Assembly: GCF_014636175.1 (NCBI RefSeq)
Contig: NZ_BMDW01000010.1
Span: forward strand, 61,128 to 125,127
From: Sphingomonas psychrolutea
GTDB lineage: Bacteria > Pseudomonadota > Alphaproteobacteria > Sphingomonadales > Sphingomonadaceae
Length of the DNA stretch: 64,000 nt
Direction: 5' to 3'
Position 1 is the first letter of the stretch. Every line of letters begins with the position of its first letter. This document shows, piece after piece, positions 8,886-16,340 of this stretch. The position numbers and the translations under genes are program-made. The notes under the pieces are model-generated. The model saw only the letters and a program-made list of their open reading frames with translations, made no database searches and was not told where the DNA came from.

Positions 8886-8910
8886 GGAACCGAAGCGGTT
8901 GCGCGCGGTT
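8886..8910 (+). promoter_or_regulatory. EcfG-type (general stress response) promoter
   Basis: GGAAC at 8886-8890, exactly 17 bases, then GTT at 8908-8910. This matches the alphaproteobacterial EcfG/SigT promoter pattern (GGAAC, 16-17 bases, cGTT). It lies 51 bases upstream of the ATG of the acidic protein gene, on the same strand. Confidence 0.65.
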
Positions 8911-8961
8911 CGCTGTTTATGCCGCCCAAGTGCAGCAACCCCGGCGGCCGGGAGACAGAGG

Positions 8962-9318
8962 ATGAGCAGCGGTGGACATCAGGTTCCGGGCAGCGGCACC
9001 GGCGATGACGGCTTTGATGAAGAGGGCTATGATGAGAGCCAGCGCGCCGAAATCCTCGAAGTGACGCGCGACGGGCCAAGCGACGGTACGCTGCTGACCG
9101 ACCTTGCCCCCGACATCGCATCCGAGAATGACGATGATGATGAAGACGAACTCGACATGGAAGACGACGATCTCGGTGACGAGGATGACGACCTCGACAG
9201 TGAGAAGGACGGAGACGAGGACGATCAGGACGAAGATGACGTCCAGGACGAACTCGACGACGACAGCGTCGAGGATGACGAACTGAGCGACCGCGACGAC
9301 GCGGCCTTGCGGCCGTAA
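8962..9318 (+). CDS. Highly acidic protein of unknown function
   Basis: A 118-residue protein. Residues 1-50 are mixed and Gly-rich; from about residue 51 it is almost entirely Asp/Glu with runs such as NDDDDEDELDMEDDD, ending DRDDAALRP. It is predicted disordered with a very low pI. No known domain. The ATG is preceded by a GGGAGACAGAGG Shine-Dalgarno region. The EcfG-type promoter upstream suggests stress induction. It might bind basic proteins or metal ions, but nothing in the sequence settles this. Confidence 0.75.
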   Translation: MSSGGHQVPGSGTGDDGFDEEGYDESQRAEILEVTRDGPSDGTLLTDLAPDIASENDDDDEDELDMEDDDLGDEDDDLDSEKDGDEDDQDEDDVQDELDDDSVEDDELSDRDDAALRP

Positions 9319-9406
9319 CAGGGGTGGGATCGGGTCGATTTCGGCCCGACCACGTTACTCCGGCGGGTCGAGACCAGCCAACGATTCTTAGGGCTTGCGG
9401 CGCCGT

Positions 9407-9435
9407 CAGGTTGTAATACGCTGTATCATAACCTG
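9407..9435. promoter_or_regulatory. Dyad operator-like site upstream of exbD
   Basis: CAGGTT (9407-9412) and AACCTG (9430-9435) are perfect inverted arms; inside them ATAC and GTAT are also inverted around a 3-base centre. The site ends 9 bases before the exbD ATG, so a bound repressor would block transcription or translation. The regulator is not identified. Confidence 0.5.
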
Positions 9436-9444
9436 GCGGGAGTT

Positions 9445-9885
9445 ATGCCAATGCGCACGCGCACCTTCGCCCCCATCCACGTCCCGCAAAGCCAGCCGCT
9501 GGTCGCGATGAACATGACGCCGCTAATCGACGTCCTGCTGGTGCTGATCGTGATGATGATCCTGACCATCCCGATCATGACACACAAAGTGCCGATCGAC
9601 TTGCCGCAACCGGGCTTGCGCAATCCCGGGCCGCACAGCGTGCACCGGCTCGATCTCGGGGCGGATGGACGGCTGGCGTGGGACGGGGTGGCGATTGCCG
9701 ACGCAGCGCTGCCCGACAGACTCTCCGCGCTGCAAGCCGAGCCCGATGCCGATTTGCAGATCGCTGCGAATGCCGAGGCGCGCTACGAGCGGTTCGACCA
9801 GACTTTGGCGGTGATCAAGCTGGCTGGCGTCACCCGGCTGGGCTTTGTCGGCAACGAACGTTTCGCGCGGTTCGACGCCCGCTGA
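9445..9885 (+). CDS. exbD: ExbD/TolR-family biopolymer transport protein (orphan)
   Basis: A 146-residue inner-membrane protein with one TM helix (about 25-45) carrying the conserved acidic residue in MNMTPLIDVLLVLIVMMI, then a periplasmic domain. The TPLIDV motif with the proton-path Asp is the ExbD/TolR hallmark. ExbD works with ExbB and TonB to power outer-membrane receptors. There is no exbB or tonB beside it, so it must pair with components elsewhere or be an accessory copy. A strong dyad precedes the start. Confidence 0.88.
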   Translation: MPMRTRTFAPIHVPQSQPLVAMNMTPLIDVLLVLIVMMILTIPIMTHKVPIDLPQPGLRNPGPHSVHRLDLGADGRLAWDGVAIADAALPDRLSALQAEPDADLQIAANAEARYERFDQTLAVIKLAGVTRLGFVGNERFARFDAR

Positions 9886-9906
9886 GCGGGGTTGGGTCGA
9901 TTGTAC

Positions 9907-9931
9907 GGAACGGGTGGGGCGGCGCATCGTT
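9907..9931 (+). promoter_or_regulatory. EcfG-type (general stress response) promoter
   Basis: GGAAC at 9907-9911, 17 bases, then GTT at 9929-9931 preceded by C (full cGTT). It is 51 bases upstream of the ATG at 9982, the same distance seen for the acidic-protein promoter. Confidence 0.65.
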
Positions 9932-9981
9932 AAGGAACCCCCATCGTCCTAAGGCGATCCTTTTCCGGCGAGTAGCTTTTT

Positions 9982-10662
9982 ATGCCGCGTCCCCAGCTTC
10001 TGTTCGTGGTTGTGGCCGTGTCCGTGCTGTTGGCGGGGGCGTGTGCGCCCGTCGTTGACGATGGCAATGTCGCCGTCGATATCAATGCGGCTGCCTTGCA
10101 GGCGCAAGACGCGGTCGATGCCTATGGTGCCAGTGCCAGGGAACGCGCGCCGGTCGGGGCCGACGCGCCGAAGGCGCCGGCGGTGGCCGTGGCGAGGGCA
10201 GTTGCCCCGCTCGCGCCGCCGGCACCGGGCACGCCGGGCGGCTTGCCCGATGATCGCACGCCATTGTCCGAAGCGCCCTTCACCCCTGATAGTGCGCAAG
10301 GTGCGGCCAATGTCGTCCAGACCTATTACGCGCTGATCGGCGAGGGCAAGTATCGCGAGGCCTTCGCGCTACGCGACAGCACCGTGGTTGGTCCAAAGAC
10401 CGTCAACGCCTTTGCCACCGATTTCGCGCGCTATAGCGAATATCACGCCAATGTCGGCGGCCCGAGTGCGATCGACGCCGGGGCGGGGCAGCGCTCGGTG
10501 ACGGTGCCCGTCCAGATTTACGCGCGGTTGAAGCAGGGCAAGACACCGGTCTATCAGATTGGCAGCGTGACGTTGCACCGCACCGATGTCGATGGCGCGA
10601 GCGCGGAACACCGCCGCTGGCATATCCGTACTATTATGCTGAAGGCTGCACCGCGCGGCTAG
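9982..10662 (+). CDS. Predicted lipoprotein, unknown function
   Basis: A 226-residue protein with a signal peptide and lipobox LLAGACAP (Cys about residue 21). Residues 50-95 are an Ala/Pro-rich linker. Residues about 105-226 form a folded domain starting AANVVQTYYALIGEGKYREAFALR, a pattern seen in NTF2-like/DUF4878-like secreted domains, though I cannot name the family firmly. The EcfG-type promoter upstream suggests induction in stationary phase or stress. Confidence 0.72.
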   Translation: MPRPQLLFVVVAVSVLLAGACAPVVDDGNVAVDINAAALQAQDAVDAYGASARERAPVGADAPKAPAVAVARAVAPLAPPAPGTPGGLPDDRTPLSEAPFTPDSAQGAANVVQTYYALIGEGKYREAFALRDSTVVGPKTVNAFATDFARYSEYHANVGGPSAIDAGAGQRSVTVPVQIYARLKQGKTPVYQIGSVTLHRTDVDGASAEHRRWHIRTIMLKAAPRG

Positions 10663-10687
10663 GGTCGGCGTTTTACAGGAATTCCAT

Positions 10688-11035
10688 ATGCCGACGATCC
10701 TGCTGCTGATCGCATCGAACTGCTTCATGACGACGGCGTGGTACTGGCATTTGAAAGGCGGCATGTCGAAGCCGTTGTTCGTGGTGGTCCTGATCAGCTG
10801 GGGCATCGCGCTGTTCGAATATTGCCTTGCGGTGCCCGCCAACCGGATCGGATTCGCCGCCGGGTGGAGCGGGGGGCAGCTCAAAGTTACGCAGGAAGTG
10901 ATCACGCTGGTCGTGTTCGGTGTATTTATGGTGACGGTGTTGGGGGAGCCGCTCGGCTGGCGCCATCTCGGGGCTTTTTTGTGTCTTGTGGGCGCCGCGG
11001 CGTTTCTCTTCGTCGGAGTCAGTCACCCTGCATGA
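10688..11035 (+). CDS. DMT-family small membrane protein (DUF486)
   Basis: A 115-residue, four-TM inner-membrane protein of the DUF486 group, with the conserved NCFMTTAWYWHLK and FEYCLAVPANRIG segments. DUF486 proteins are half-size relatives of drug/metabolite transporters and likely dimerise; the substrate is unknown. ATG at 10688 within CATATG. It starts 25 bases after the lipoprotein stop and may be cotranscribed with it. Confidence 0.88.
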   Translation: MPTILLLIASNCFMTTAWYWHLKGGMSKPLFVVVLISWGIALFEYCLAVPANRIGFAAGWSGGQLKVTQEVITLVVFGVFMVTVLGEPLGWRHLGAFLCLVGAAAFLFVGVSHPA

Positions 11036-11225
11036 CGTTGGCGAGCAGCGCGAGATCAGCGCTGTTGACCGCCACACCGGTCGCGTCAGTGTCGGTCGCC
11101 ACGGCAACGTGATGGGGCGTCGCTGTGCGTGGTCCGAACCCGACCGTATCCTCTGCCGTCCACAGAATGCCAGCGGCCCAAAGCAAGGCGGACCAGCGGC
11201 TGAGAAAGAGTTTGCGGAACGGCAT
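11019..11225 (-). CDS. Small hypothetical protein
   Basis: A 68-residue frame with a hydrophobic N-terminal helix (KLFLSRWSALLWAAGILWTA) and an acidic tail (VNSADLALLANVMQGD). It overlaps the last 17 bases of the DUF486 gene in convergent orientation. The composition is protein-like and it fills an otherwise empty gap, but the ribosome site is weak. No family recognised. It could be a false call. Confidence 0.45.
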   Translation of the reverse strand: MPFRKLFLSRWSALLWAAGILWTAEDTVGFGPRTATPHHVAVATDTDATGVAVNSADLALLANVMQGD

Positions 11226-11267
11226 CAGACCAGGGTTACACCGCCCCGGTTAACGCACCGCTTCGCG

Positions 11268-11459
11268 TCATGATGAACGCCATGGCGATTCCGCGTCGGG
11301 TTCCTTCTCGGCTATTTCCGCGGCACTCGCGATATGGTGCGCCGATTTCCGCGCTGCAGCGGGCGTCAGCGAGGTGGCCAGGCCATCGGGGCCATCAAGG
11401 ACGACAATGCCATGTTCGGCAGCCGCGAAAATCGGCGTATCATACGGCGTTCTGGACAT
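11268..11459 (-). CDS. Small hypothetical protein under EcfG-type promoter
   Basis: A 63-residue protein, MSRTPYDTPIFAAAEHGIVV..., with a central DGPDGLATSLTPAAARKSAHHI segment like the small beta-alpha proteins common beside alphaproteobacterial regulators. The ATG at 11459 has GGGAGA upstream. It is divergent from the Crp/Fnr gene and has a full GGAAC-N17-cGTT promoter 22 bases upstream. No function can be assigned. Confidence 0.62.
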   Translation of the reverse strand: MSRTPYDTPIFAAAEHGIVVLDGPDGLATSLTPAAARKSAHHIASAAEIAEKEPDAESPWRSS

Positions 11460-11480
11460 TTTTGGTCTCCCACTGGACAG

Positions 11481-11505
11481 AACGTCCTGCCGATGCGCAT
11501 GTTCC
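11481..11505 (-). promoter_or_regulatory. EcfG-type (general stress response) promoter
   Basis: On the minus strand GGAAC occupies 11505-11501, then 17 bases, then GTT at 11483-11481 preceded by C. It points at the small gene starting at 11459 and lies inside the divergent intergenic region shared with the Crp/Fnr gene. Confidence 0.65.
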
Positions 11506-11520
11506 GGCGAGGGGATACTG

Positions 11521-12228
11521 ATGTACACCAGCCTGTTTCTGAAAACTCATCGCACCCCCGTTATCGACGGGGAGGAGGCGGCGGCGCTCGAATCCGCCGT
11601 TGCCCGCACCGCGACGTTCACCGCTAAACAGATCATGGTCCGGCAACAGGTTCCGCTCACGCAATGCACGTTGCTGCTCGAAGGGTTTGTCGAGCGCTAT
11701 CGCGACACGCCGGAGGGACGGCGCCAGATTTTGGCAATCCATATCCCCGGCGATTTCGTCGATTTGCATTCCTATCCGCTGAAACGCCTCGAACATTCGG
11801 TCGCGGCCTTGACCGATGTGAAGGTCGCGATGTTTCCCCACACCGCGGTTCGCGCGCTGACCGCGCAATCGCCGACGCTCACCGAGTTGCTGTGGCGATC
11901 GACGCTGATCGATGCCGCGATCAATCGCGAATGGATCGTCTCGGTCGGCGCGCGCAGCGCGGTTGTCCGGCTCGCACATTTGTTTTGCGAAATGTATGTC
12001 CGGCTGGAGCGGATCGGCATGGCGCCCGATCGCACCTTCGCGCTGCCGCTGACGCAAGTCGATCTGGCGGATGCAACGGGGCTGACGGCGGTGCATGCCA
12101 ACCGGATGCTGCGCCAATTGCGCGAGCAAGGTCTGGTTGCGTTTCGGCATGGCGAAGTCGAAATCCTCGATTGGGACGGCTTGCGCGCCTTCGCGGATTT
12201 CGACCCGGCGTATCTGTTTTTCGACTAG
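11521..12228 (+). CDS. Crp/Fnr-family transcriptional regulator
   Basis: A 235-residue protein. The N-terminal cyclic-nucleotide-binding-like beta barrel (about 20-140) contains GRRQILAIHIPGDFVDLHS; the C-terminal winged helix (about 150-225) has LTQVDLADATGLTAVHANRMLRQL as its helix-turn-helix. No N-terminal Cys cluster, so it is not a classic Fe-S FNR. The ATG at 11521 has GAGGGG upstream; longer in-frame starts are less likely. Divergent from an EcfG-driven small gene. Confidence 0.9.
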   Translation: MYTSLFLKTHRTPVIDGEEAAALESAVARTATFTAKQIMVRQQVPLTQCTLLLEGFVERYRDTPEGRRQILAIHIPGDFVDLHSYPLKRLEHSVAALTDVKVAMFPHTAVRALTAQSPTLTELLWRSTLIDAAINREWIVSVGARSAVVRLAHLFCEMYVRLERIGMAPDRTFALPLTQVDLADATGLTAVHANRMLRQLREQGLVAFRHGEVEILDWDGLRAFADFDPAYLFFD

Positions 12229-12259
12229 GGTTTTGCTGGTTTCCTGTCGCGCACCTTGT

Positions 12260-12297
12260 CCCGTTCGCCTGAACACAGTTGCTCAGGACGAACGGGG
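12260..12297. terminator. Hairpin between convergent genes
   Basis: CCCGTTCG-CCTGA and TCAGG-a-CGAACGGG form a 13-bp stem with one bulged base and an 8-10 base loop, between the Crp/Fnr gene and a convergent hydrolase gene. No long T-run follows, so it may be a dispersed palindrome used as a bidirectional terminator. Confidence 0.5.
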
Positions 12298-12308
12298 TTA
12301 GCGGCCCA

Positions 12309-12980
12309 CTAACCCGGCAAATAATGCGCCTGCGCCGCGTCGGTGGCGTTGATCGCGAGGATCGAGCGGGCATCGCCGGGGGTAAGCGGCTTGCCCTTCC
12401 GGTCGGCCGACGCGCCGATCACCCGGTCGAGCAATTCCTGGCCCTCGCGCCACCAGCCGATGCCGCTGGCGGCGTTCAGATGCCCTTGCGGTCCGGCATC
12501 GACGAAATGACTGCCCCATCCGACTGCGAGGCTGTGCGCGCGTTCGATCGAAATCCACGGATCGTCGCTGCTCGCCACGACGATCGACGGAAAGGGCAGG
12601 GGGGTGACGGGCGTTGGCCCGAAGGTCGCCAGTTCGGCCTGGACATCGGCGCGGTCGACATCGGCGGGCGCGACAAGCAAGGCACCAGCGACCGGCCAGC
12701 CATACGGCTGCCGCGTCAGTTCCGCCCACCAGGCGACGGCGAGGCAGCCGAGGCTGTGCGCCGCCAGCACGACGGGTGCCTGTGCCGCGCGGATCGCCTG
12801 GTCGAGCTTGGTCACCCAGGCATTGCGGTGCGGCGTGTTCCACATCCCGAGTTCGACACGGACGGTGTCGGGGCGCGCGTCCTCCCACAGGCTTTGCCAG
12901 TGTGAGGGGCCAGAGCCGCCCAGGCCGGGTACGGTCAGAATGGTCGGTTGAACGGGGTCGAAACTCGAAAAGCTACCCAT
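12309..12980 (-). CDS. RBBP9/YdeN-type alpha/beta hydrolase
   Basis: A 223-residue serine hydrolase. The nucleophile elbow is AAHSLGCLA (Ser about residue 79), the acid is in ASSDDPWIS and the catalytic His in GPQGHLNAASG, the order and spacing of the RBBP9/YdeN (DUF1234-like) family. Natural substrate unknown; probably an esterase. ATG at 12980 with GGGAGAG upstream; a longer frame from 13115 lacks family similarity. Cytoplasmic. Confidence 0.85.
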   Translation of the reverse strand: MGSFSSFDPVQPTILTVPGLGGSGPSHWQSLWEDARPDTVRVELGMWNTPHRNAWVTKLDQAIRAAQAPVVLAAHSLGCLAVAWWAELTRQPYGWPVAGALLVAPADVDRADVQAELATFGPTPVTPLPFPSIVVASSDDPWISIERAHSLAVGWGSHFVDAGPQGHLNAASGIGWWREGQELLDRVIGASADRKGKPLTPGDARSILAINATDAAQAHYLPG

Positions 12981-13187
12981 CGATTCTCTCCCAAAACCCC
13001 CGGGATCGGGGCGGAGGAGACGTGGCCGCCCTTGCTCTAGGGGGACGCCGCGCGACCACGCCTCCCATCCGCAAAGATATTCCCACTTAATTGATAGGCA
13101 ATAGTCTTGCGCCAAGCGGACAGCGGCGTGCGACGATCCGAAATGTGCGCGCGATCCGTCGCAAATGGGGCCGGACCGGGCGCTTTA

Positions 13188-13631
13188 TCATCCGACCGGG
13201 ACGACGGTTGCCTGCGCCACTGCGGTCAGCACGGGCGGCGACTCGGCGCTTTCGGACCAGACATCGGCGCGGACGATCACCTGGCGCTTACCCGCCTTCA
13301 CCACACTACCGATCGCGCGCAGCCGCGTGCCGCGTGCCGGTGCCAGGAAGTTGATGCTGTAGGCTCCGGTCACGACATCCCCCGCAACCGTGCTCGCCGC
13401 CCAAGCACAGGCATTGTCCGCCATCAGCCCGACGATCGCCCCGTGCGCAAAGCCATGATGCTGCGTCATGTCGGGGCGTACGTGGAGCAGGAGTTCGGAT
13501 TTGCCGTCCCAGCACAGGATCGGTTCGACCCCGAGAAAGCGCGCGAAGCCCGACTGCCCGACCGCCACTTTCTTCATATAGTCGACCGCCTCGGCATTGT
13601 CGGCAAAACGCTGTTCGAACACGGATGCCAT
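13188..13631 (-). CDS. PaaI-family hotdog thioesterase
   Basis: A 147-residue hotdog-fold protein. The conserved segment TQHHGFAHGAIVGLMADNACAWAA carries the HGG/HGA-type active site of PaaI-like acyl-CoA thioesterases, and YSINFLAPARGTRL follows as the second strand motif. ATG at 13631 has AAGGAG at ideal spacing. Divergent from an HxlR regulator 77 bases away, which may control it. Confidence 0.88.
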   Translation of the reverse strand: MASVFEQRFADNAEAVDYMKKVAVGQSGFARFLGVEPILCWDGKSELLLHVRPDMTQHHGFAHGAIVGLMADNACAWAASTVAGDVVTGAYSINFLAPARGTRLRAIGSVVKAGKRQVIVRADVWSESAESPPVLTAVAQATVVPVG

Positions 13632-13708
13632 CGCGAATCTCCTTAAAGTCCGCAATACAGACTATTGCGGTTTTGGCGAAGCGGCGCAAGCTTGTTAGGA
13701 GGGCCGTG

Positions 13709-14065
13709 ATGAAGGCGTACATTCCCTCGCGCGCGCCCTGTCCGATCGGGCGCGCCTCGCGCGTGCTCGGCGATCGCTGGGCGATGCTGATCCTGCGCGA
13801 GGCGTTCCTCGGGGTGGAGCATTTCGAACACTTCCTCGACCGGCTCGATATCTCGCGCGCCGCGCTGACCTCGCGGCTCGGGATTCTGGTTGCGGCGGGA
13901 GTGTTCGAACGCGTGCCGCCGACGGGCAAGCGCGCGGCGTATCGCCTCACCGAAGCGGGGCGCGCGCTCGGGCCGACCTATGAAGCGATCAAGGCGTGGG
14001 GCGATGCGTGGCTGCCACCCGCCCCCAGGCCCGAGAAAGACGCGCATGACCAAGATTCGGGTTGA
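13709..14065 (+). CDS. HxlR-family winged-helix regulator
   Basis: A 118-residue protein with the HxlR pattern CPIGRASRVLGDRWAMLILREAFLGVEHFEHF and a recognition region ISRAALTSRLGILVAAGVFERV. One Cys near the N-terminus is typical of redox- or aldehyde-sensing members. AGGAGG precedes the ATG at 13709. Its last 20 bases overlap the tlyA start. Likely targets are the divergent thioesterase and its own operon. Confidence 0.88.
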   Translation: MKAYIPSRAPCPIGRASRVLGDRWAMLILREAFLGVEHFEHFLDRLDISRAALTSRLGILVAAGVFERVPPTGKRAAYRLTEAGRALGPTYEAIKAWGDAWLPPAPRPEKDAHDQDSG

Positions 14066-14798
14066 CCAGCTGCTCGTCGATCGCGGTCTTGTCGAAAGCC
14101 GGACGCGCGCGCAGGCGCTGATCATGGCGGGGCTGGTGTTCGTCGGCACGCGCAAGATCGACAAACCGGGGCAGACGATCGCCGACGATGCCGCGCTCGA
14201 CGTGCGCGGGCGCGATCATCCCTGGGTGTCGCGCGGCGGGATCAAGCTCGCGCACGGGCTTGATGCGACCGGGTGGGATGTCACCGGCGTGGTCGCGATC
14301 GACGTCGGTTCCTCGACCGGCGGGTTTACCGACGTGCTGCTCCAGCGTGGCGCGGCGCGGGTCTATGCGGTCGATAGCGGCACCAACCAGCTCGCGTGGA
14401 AACTGCGGCAGGATGATCGCGTGGTCGTGCTCGAACAGACCAGCGCACGCATCCTGACCGAGGCGCACATCCCCGAGCCGGTCGATCTGATCGTGTGCGA
14501 CGCCAGCTTCATCGGCCTCGCCAAGGTGCTCGAACGCCCGCTGACCTTCGCCAAACCCGCCGCACGCTTGCTCGCCTTGATCAAGCCGCAATTCGAGGCC
14601 GGCCGCAGCGAAGTGGGCAAGGGCGGCGTGGTGCGCGATTCTGCGGTTCATGCGCGTGTCTGTGCCGAGGTCTCGGCATGGGTCGTGGCGCAGGGGTGGC
14701 GCGTCGATACGCTGGTCGAAAGCCCGATCACCGGCCCCGAGGGCAATGTCGAATTCCTCATCGGCGCAACGCGCGACGGTGCCGCGGCGGGCGTATGA
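14046..14798 (+). CDS. tlyA: TlyA-family rRNA 2'-O-methyltransferase / hemolysin-like protein
   Basis: A 250-residue protein. Residues 1-60 are an S4 RNA-binding domain (RVDQLLVDRGLVESRTRAQALI). Residues 80-245 are an FtsJ-like Rossmann methyltransferase with SAM motif AIDVGSSTGGFTDVLLQ, the DASFIGL motif and IKPQFEAGR. TlyA methylates 16S and/or 23S rRNA ribose. ATG at 14046 overlaps the HxlR gene by 20 bases, implying cotranscription. Confidence 0.92.
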   Translation: MTKIRVDQLLVDRGLVESRTRAQALIMAGLVFVGTRKIDKPGQTIADDAALDVRGRDHPWVSRGGIKLAHGLDATGWDVTGVVAIDVGSSTGGFTDVLLQRGAARVYAVDSGTNQLAWKLRQDDRVVVLEQTSARILTEAHIPEPVDLIVCDASFIGLAKVLERPLTFAKPAARLLALIKPQFEAGRSEVGKGGVVRDSAVHARVCAEVSAWVVAQGWRVDTLVESPITGPEGNVEFLIGATRDGAAAGV

Positions 14799-14875
14799 AA
14801 ATTATCCGCACATCGGTGCGCGTCCTCCTCTATAGTGCAGCGCGGCATTCGCGGATTCGGGGGAGGACGTAACGC

Positions 14876-15433
14876 TTGAGAGAAGTTGCATCGAAACAGC
14901 AATTACGGCTGTCATTTCTCCGTTGGGCGGTGGTGACCGTCCCGTTCGTGCTGCTGCTCGGCTTCACCGCGGCGCGGCTCGCGCCGTCGGGGCCGGAAAA
15001 CCTGTGGTACGCAGCCATCATCAAGCCCGATATTACGCCGCCCGACTGGGCGTTTCCGGTCGCGTGGACGGCGATCTATATCCTGCTCGGTCTGTCGCTT
15101 GCCATGATCATCCACGCCCGCGGGTCGCGGCTGCGTGGCGCGGCGATCGCGCTGTTCGGGGTACAATTGGCGGTGAACCTGACCTGGTCGCCGGTCTTTT
15201 TCGGGATGCATCAAGTCACTTGGGCGCTGGGCATCGTCGGCATCATGTTCGCGCTGACCTGCGCGATGACGCTGCTCTTCGCCCGAATCCGGATCGTCGC
15301 GGCGCTGTTGCTGGTGCCATATCTGGCCTGGTTGCTCTTTGCCGGCTATCTCAACTACCAGATCATGGATTTGAACCCCGGGGCGGAAACCCTTGCGCCA
15401 CCCACCTCTAGTTCCCAGATCATCAAGTTATAA
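14876..15433 (+). CDS. tspO: TspO/MBR family membrane protein
   Basis: A 185-residue, five-TM protein. The family signature is seen in WYAAIIKPDITPPDWAFPVAWTAIYILLG and NLTWSPVFFGMHQ. TspO binds tetrapyrroles and affects pigment and stress physiology. The start is a TTG at 14876 behind GGGGGAGGACG; a C-terminal extension of about 20 residues (ETLAPPTSSSQ) is unusual. Its presence fits the light-related genes elsewhere in the window, but no link is shown. Confidence 0.9.
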   Translation: MREVASKQQLRLSFLRWAVVTVPFVLLLGFTAARLAPSGPENLWYAAIIKPDITPPDWAFPVAWTAIYILLGLSLAMIIHARGSRLRGAAIALFGVQLAVNLTWSPVFFGMHQVTWALGIVGIMFALTCAMTLLFARIRIVAALLLVPYLAWLLFAGYLNYQIMDLNPGAETLAPPTSSSQIIKL

Positions 15434-15451
15434 CGCACTGGATTTTTGACC

Positions 15452-15718
15452 ATGCAAGCCGACAATAAGATTTTTGACGATCTCGTGAAGTTCATGAACG
15501 GCGCGGCGGGGACGCTGGCCGGTGTCGGGCGCGAGGCCGAGGCGGGCGCGCGCGCGCGCGCCAAGGAATGGATTGGCGGGCTCGATTTCGTCAGCCGGGA
15601 CGAATTCGACGCGGTAAAGGCGATGGCGGCGGCGGCGCGCGATGATGCCGATGCGTTGCGCGCACGGCTCGACGCGCTCGAGGCGAAAGCGGTAAAAAAG
15701 CCGAAAGCCGAAGGCTGA
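15452..15718 (+). CDS. ubiK: UbiK-type ubiquinone biosynthesis accessory factor
   Basis: An 88-residue protein of the UbiK/YqiC (BMFP) family: an amphipathic N-terminal helix (KIFDDLVKFMNGAAGTLAGV) and a C-terminal coiled coil (VKAMAAAARDDADALRARLDALEAK). UbiK binds UbiJ and lipid in the ubiquinone complex. ATG at 15452 chosen; a TTG two codons upstream is in frame. The following YbjN-like and proC genes are often nearby in alphaproteobacteria. Confidence 0.85.
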   Translation: MQADNKIFDDLVKFMNGAAGTLAGVGREAEAGARARAKEWIGGLDFVSRDEFDAVKAMAAAARDDADALRARLDALEAKAVKKPKAEG

Positions 15719-15827
15719 GCACGATTTTGTCCACAGCTTTCTCTACAGCGTTGCCCACCCGTTCCTTGTCTCATCGCCGACTTCGCGCCACCCTGCGGCG
15801 CAGCACGGTGCGTGGAGGCACACAGTG

Positions 15828-16340
15828 ATGCTCGACGAAGCCGATTATGATCGCGATGACGCCGCGCCCATCGACATGCTCGAAAGCTATTTCGCGGCGC
15901 ATGGCTGGGAACATGAGCGTCAGGACGACGAGGTTATCGCCAAGGTTAAGGGCAGCTGGACGCAGTATGAATTGCGCGCGCTGTGGCGGGAAGAAGACAG
16001 CGTCATCCAGTTCCTCGCCTTCCCGGATATCCGCGTCGCCGATGACCGGCGCGTGGCGATTTACGAAGCGATCGGCCTGATTAACGAGCAATTGTGGGTC
16101 GGCCATTTCGAACTGTGGTCGTCGAGCGGGATCCTGCTCTATCGCCATGCCGCGATGATCGAGAGCCCGACCGATTCGGGTGGCGGCACGATGTCGCTCG
16201 GCGCGGCCGAATTGCTCGTCGAAAGCGCGATCGACGAATGCGAGCGCTTTTACCCCGTCTTCCAGTTCGTCCTGTGGGGCGGCAAAACCCCCAAGGAAGC
16301 GCTCGCCGCCGCGATGACCGAGACGCAGGGCGAAGCGTGA
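15828..16340 (+). CDS. YbjN-domain protein
   Basis: A 170-residue protein with a type III secretion chaperone-like YbjN fold: an acidic head (DEADYDRDDAAPIDMLESYFAAHGW) and a conserved AIYEAIGLINEQLWVGHFELWSSSGILLYRH core. Function unclear in the family. ATG at 15828. Its stop overlaps the GTG start of proC (GTGA), so the two are translationally coupled. Confidence 0.82.
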   Translation: MLDEADYDRDDAAPIDMLESYFAAHGWEHERQDDEVIAKVKGSWTQYELRALWREEDSVIQFLAFPDIRVADDRRVAIYEAIGLINEQLWVGHFELWSSSGILLYRHAAMIESPTDSGGGTMSLGAAELLVESAIDECERFYPVFQFVLWGGKTPKEALAAAMTETQGEA

